Assembly: GCF_000972845.2 (NCBI RefSeq)
Contig: NC_040029.1
Coordinates: forward strand, 2,764,695-2,828,694
Source: Larimichthys crocea
Taxonomy: Eukaryota; Chordata; Actinopteri; Sciaenidae
DNA length: 64,000 nucleotides
Reading direction: 5' to 3'
Position numbers and translations under genes: made by a program
Shown: piece after piece, positions 60,757-64,000 of the stretch
Position numbering within the stretch: position 1 is the first letter of the stretch
How the letters are laid out: every line of letters begins with the position of its first letter
The notes under the pieces: generated by a model
What the model was told of the DNA's origin: nothing
Database searches by the model: none
The model's input: the letters and a program-made list of their open reading frames with translations, nothing else

Positions 60757-60990
60757 ACTGGTTGCGGCAGATGGCCACCCACCATGAGCTGGATTCCGCT
60801 CGAGGTTTCTGCTTCTTAAAAGGAAGTTTTTCCTTGCAACTGCTGCCAAGTGCTTGCTCATGGTGGGAATTGGTAAGTCTGAATAATATATATAATATAT
60901 AATAATATTTTTATAGAGTACGGTCTATATCTGCTCTATATGGAAAGTGTTGTGAGATAACTTCTGTAATTATTTGGCTCTATATGAATA
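60757..60990 (+). mobile_element. LINE-type 3' tail repeat
   Basis: GGCAGATGGCCACCCACC, then ATGAGCTGGATTCCGCTCG, AGGTTTCTGCTTCTTAAAAG, TGCCAAGTGCTTGCTCATGG and finally TTTGGCTCTATATGAATAAA before an A-rich end. It matches a widespread teleost repeat whose intact form ends in GGCGCTATATAAATAAA. I believe that form is a LINE 3' UTR, but the clade is not certain. Confidence 0.6.
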
Positions 60991-62714
60991 AAAAAAAGGA
61001 TATTTACCTATTAATCTAGCACTTATGGGTGGTGGATTATATTGTTTTACCTGTCTAGAGCTTCAATGCAATATGTATCATAAAATGTATATAGAATAGA
61101 CATTATAGTTTTTTTTTCCTCATTCACAATATTGTTTAGTTACATTTTTTGGTGAAAATTGTAATATTTCATCTCAGTCTTTGCTTTCGTCTTATTGTCT
61201 TGGTTGATGGCATGAACCGTGTCTTGCAGTCATGTAGTCTGGGCTCCAAACCAGTGCCTGCAGTAATTCCTCATGATCCTCGGAAATGTGCGGCTGCTGT
61301 GCAAGGATGTGGCTTTTTTTTATTTAACAACCGTGTGCAGACCTACCACAGTCACCCCGATGAGTCAAATCACATCACAGGGCAATCTAGATCTGAAGCG
61401 TGTGTGTGCGTGTGTGTGTGTGTTTGCATGTATGATGTGTGAGGTGGAGATGAGGCTGACAATCAGGAAACCGCCCCTGGTGTCATCCAGCTCTTTATCA
61501 CAGTAATGACAAATGAGAAGCTCCATATGTGATGCGTAATGTCAGGACTGAAATCTGCCCTCAGATCTCGACTAGAAAAAAGACAAATAATGCGACCACC
61601 GCTGTCGCCATTGTCAGTCTGATCAAAAGCTATGAAATATTAATTACCACTAGACGGATGATAATGTTGTCATGACAGTTGGGTTTTGACGGGTGCTCAC
61701 GTGGCTTTCAGGTGACATAATGTGCCCTTTGGCTGCTAAACTGGAGGTCCTCAGCTGTTGATGGCAGACTCTCGCTGATTGTATTTCAGAATGTATGACC
61801 AGGGGTATAGTGCATCCTATATTTATGAGGCGGCTTCGTTTCAAATCTTGAAATGAGCAATTCTTTGTTATCATGAAGAAAAATAAAGATAAAACATCTA
61901 ACATTGATCTGCGTAGTCGGGATTTAACAGAACAAATGCAGAAATAATGTATTTTGTTCTGAATTAAAATAGAAATCAAGATGAAAACACGACAAAATAT
62001 GATGCAAAATGATCTATTTTCAAGAGGCCATGGTCAATTTCATTGCTGTCTTTCAACTGTAACCTTTACTTAGCGAACAGGTTTGGCCTTGGTTTTGTCC
62101 CATTTCATTTCAGGTGTTGGTAGAAGTTAGCGGTGTCACATTAAGCAAAGAATGATCAGCCCTTGAACACTCTAAATAAGGCCCCTACATCCACATTCAA
62201 TCCTTCTCGCTATAACCTCCCCCAGAAATTTCATCTTCTGGCTAAATATAGTGAACAACGAGGCCATCTCTCTGGCCCATATACTGTATGTGCTCCAACA
62301 CTCCGGCAGTAGACCTATATGAAAGTGCCAGACATGGCTGCTGGGAGATTTGAGAGCCTCTGCGGGGCAATGATGTGCTAAAGTACACCGTTGCCGTGTT
62401 AACTGTGAACTGTCTGACGAGCCTCTTCTGCAGACAGGCTTTAAATTATCGCAGGTTGTCTGTCAAGTCCGCACTTTGGCAAAGTCGGCGTTGTGTTTTG
62501 CCCTGTGAATATGAACATTTTTCATAGCAGACATTTCGACACAGTCACGGCAGAAAAAGGTTACAGGTGTAAATAATAAAATGACTGATGGCCATTTTTG
62601 CTGCTTCAGTTACAGTTTCTGCAGGTGTTGTGCATGCTGCCTCCCTGTCACGGTGTCATTGCTTACTGGGACACTTAAATAGAACAAAGCTGTTGTGTTT
62701 TTGCTGCTTCCTTT
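60991..62714. other. Gene-free region
   Basis: No gene. A GT tract with a GCGT interruption lies at 61399-61423. Nothing else is recognised. Confidence 0.5.
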
Positions 62715-62955
62715 ATATTTAAAGAGAAAGTGGGTCCTCTTCCGCGGAGTCCGCCATATTGAACCGCCATTTTTTCCTACAGTAGCCCAGAACAGACAAA
62801 TCAAACACTGGCTCTAGATATGGCCTCTTTCTTTTATGTGAATTTCACAGCCTACATGCTTGAGAAGAGGAAGGAATGCATGGGATAATATTCACTTGAC
62901 TACAATCTGCAACTTCACTGCTAGGTGCCACTAACTCCTACACACTGAAACCTAA
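62715..62955 (-). repeat. Family B MITE-like copy
   Basis: The minus strand reads TTCAGTGTGTAGGAGTTAGT, then GGCACCTAGCAG, TTCTGGGCTACTGTAGGAAA and GAAGAGGACCCAC, in family B order. Confidence 0.65.
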
Positions 62956-64000
62956 TTTGTTTTACCATTTAGTCCATAATAAAATAAAAATATTGAAAAT
63001 TGCAATTCAAATTTCACAGATTCACCCAATGTTACATCTTGAAATTGTCTTTTTTTGTCTGACAAAACAGAAAAAAGCAGAAAATATTCATATTTAAGAG
63101 GCTCTAACCAGCAGATCTTTGGCATTTCTGCTTGTTAAATGACTTAAACAATTACTCATTTATCAAAAGAATTGCAGATTAATTTGAATCATAATCAATT
63201 GTCAAATTAAAATGCAATCATGTTGAAACAAATGCTTTCAAACGTAACATAAATGCCTTGTTGTAAATCGATTATCCCTCTAATTGTTGCAGCTCTGCGG
63301 TTTATTGAGAATATGTCATTTCAAAGCAGAAAGCAGAGCCTCTCTGCCATGTGGAGTCCTTACTGTGGCGTGCCACACAGTCAGATGAGAGCATCAGAGA
63401 CCTGTTCTCTTTGTCAGCACTGTGGTGATGTTCATGCGATCTTTGGAGCTCTTCCACAGCTCAGCCTGCGAACCATCCCCCCCCTAGCACCAAACCTACT
63501 GGCAAGCTTCGGCACTGTGGCCTGGAAATCGGCACCAGACATGGCGAGGATGCAGTGTGCTAAGCCAAACCATAACACTGCCCAAACACGGTGGTGGTGG
63601 TGGTGGTGGTGATCGAGGGAGCTCAGGAGGGGGATGGGTGTAGGAAGCAGAATATGTGATTGTGTCAGCATCTGTGAGTGCGCATTTATCTGCAGGAATA
63701 TGAGGAATCTTGCACACGGATATGGGAACATGTATGTGGATAAAATAGCAAAAGCCAGCCAGCAAAAAATATCAAACATGCCTCATAACGGTTTGGATAA
63801 AACAAGAAAAATATAGCCTGGGGTGGAAACCAACTGGAGGCATGCTGACCCTCTTACAGCTCTGTCTTTCAGGGCTTCTGTTGAGGCTTCCTGAAAGGGA
63901 AAGAGTTGTTAAAGCGTGAGGTGTATTGTGGGGTTACTTTGAGCCACTGGGGCGGTGTTGCTGGGATTTTCAGGCTTTGGAAGGCGGGGGGTTCATACCA
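62956..64000. other. Gene-free region at window end
   Basis: No gene supported. A (GGT)n run lies at 63591-63610. An open frame at 63253-63612 shows no known domain and ends in a Trp run encoded by the triplet repeat. Confidence 0.45.

Noticed and set aside
63253..63612. 119-codon ORF ending in a Trp run
   Set aside because: The Trp run is a (GGT)n microsatellite, and the rest shows no domain or splice context.

Overview
The window reads as AT-rich nuclear DNA of a bony fish, most likely a teleost. It carries one intron-bearing gene, abundant (CA)n and (GATA)n microsatellites, and interspersed repeats of types I know from teleost genomes: an L2-clade LINE with the fish L2/SINE 3' tail, hAT-like elements with CAGTGATG or TAGGGATGTAA ends, tRNA-derived SINEs, and short repeats beginning GGTCCAGTGTGTAG or ending in CCTTTAA. 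There is no bacterial-style gene packing. Nearly all of the open reading frames are chance ORFs.

The only protein gene I can support is rnd3 (RhoE), on the minus strand from 52781 down to 41547. Five coding exons (52632-52781, 52251-52338, 44106-44215, 41958-42092, 41547-41795) have consensus splice sites and join in frame into 243 residues. The protein keeps the features of an Rnd3 atypical Rho GTPase: an N-terminal extension, P-loop [13 protein letters not shown] in place of DTAGQ, and a C-terminal CSVM prenylation box. A TATA box (52961-52968) and an inverted CCAAT box (52981-52985) lie upstream of the start codon, with a (CA)19 tract just beyond. The 3' untranslated region runs from 41546 to one of several AATAAA sites, the best being 40297-40302 and 39228-39233.

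Layout. 1 to about 39.2 kb: gene-free DNA downstream of rnd3, with scattered transposon fragments, a 5'-truncated L2 LINE (25.6-26.4 kb), a tRNA-type SINE (29.0-29.3 kb) and a duplicated hAT-like element inside (GATA)n (35.4-36.3 kb). 39.2-52.9 kb: rnd3, with an 8-kb second intron full of CA/GT repeats and an unusual degenerate AT-rich tract near 47.6-48.1 kb. 53.0-64 kb: gene-free upstream flank, including a MITE between two direct repeats, a 5'-truncated LINE tail with a perfect 16-bp target-site duplication, a second tRNA-type SINE and two copies of a repeat family that also occurs at 22 and 32 kb.

I saw no operon, CRISPR array or new multi-gene system. The strongest unexplained structure is a 70-nt hairpin at 16776-16845 with a microRNA-precursor-like stem. 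Repeat family labels A to D are my own, made from copies visible in the window. Class assignments of repeats rest on memory of fish repeats, not on a database search.
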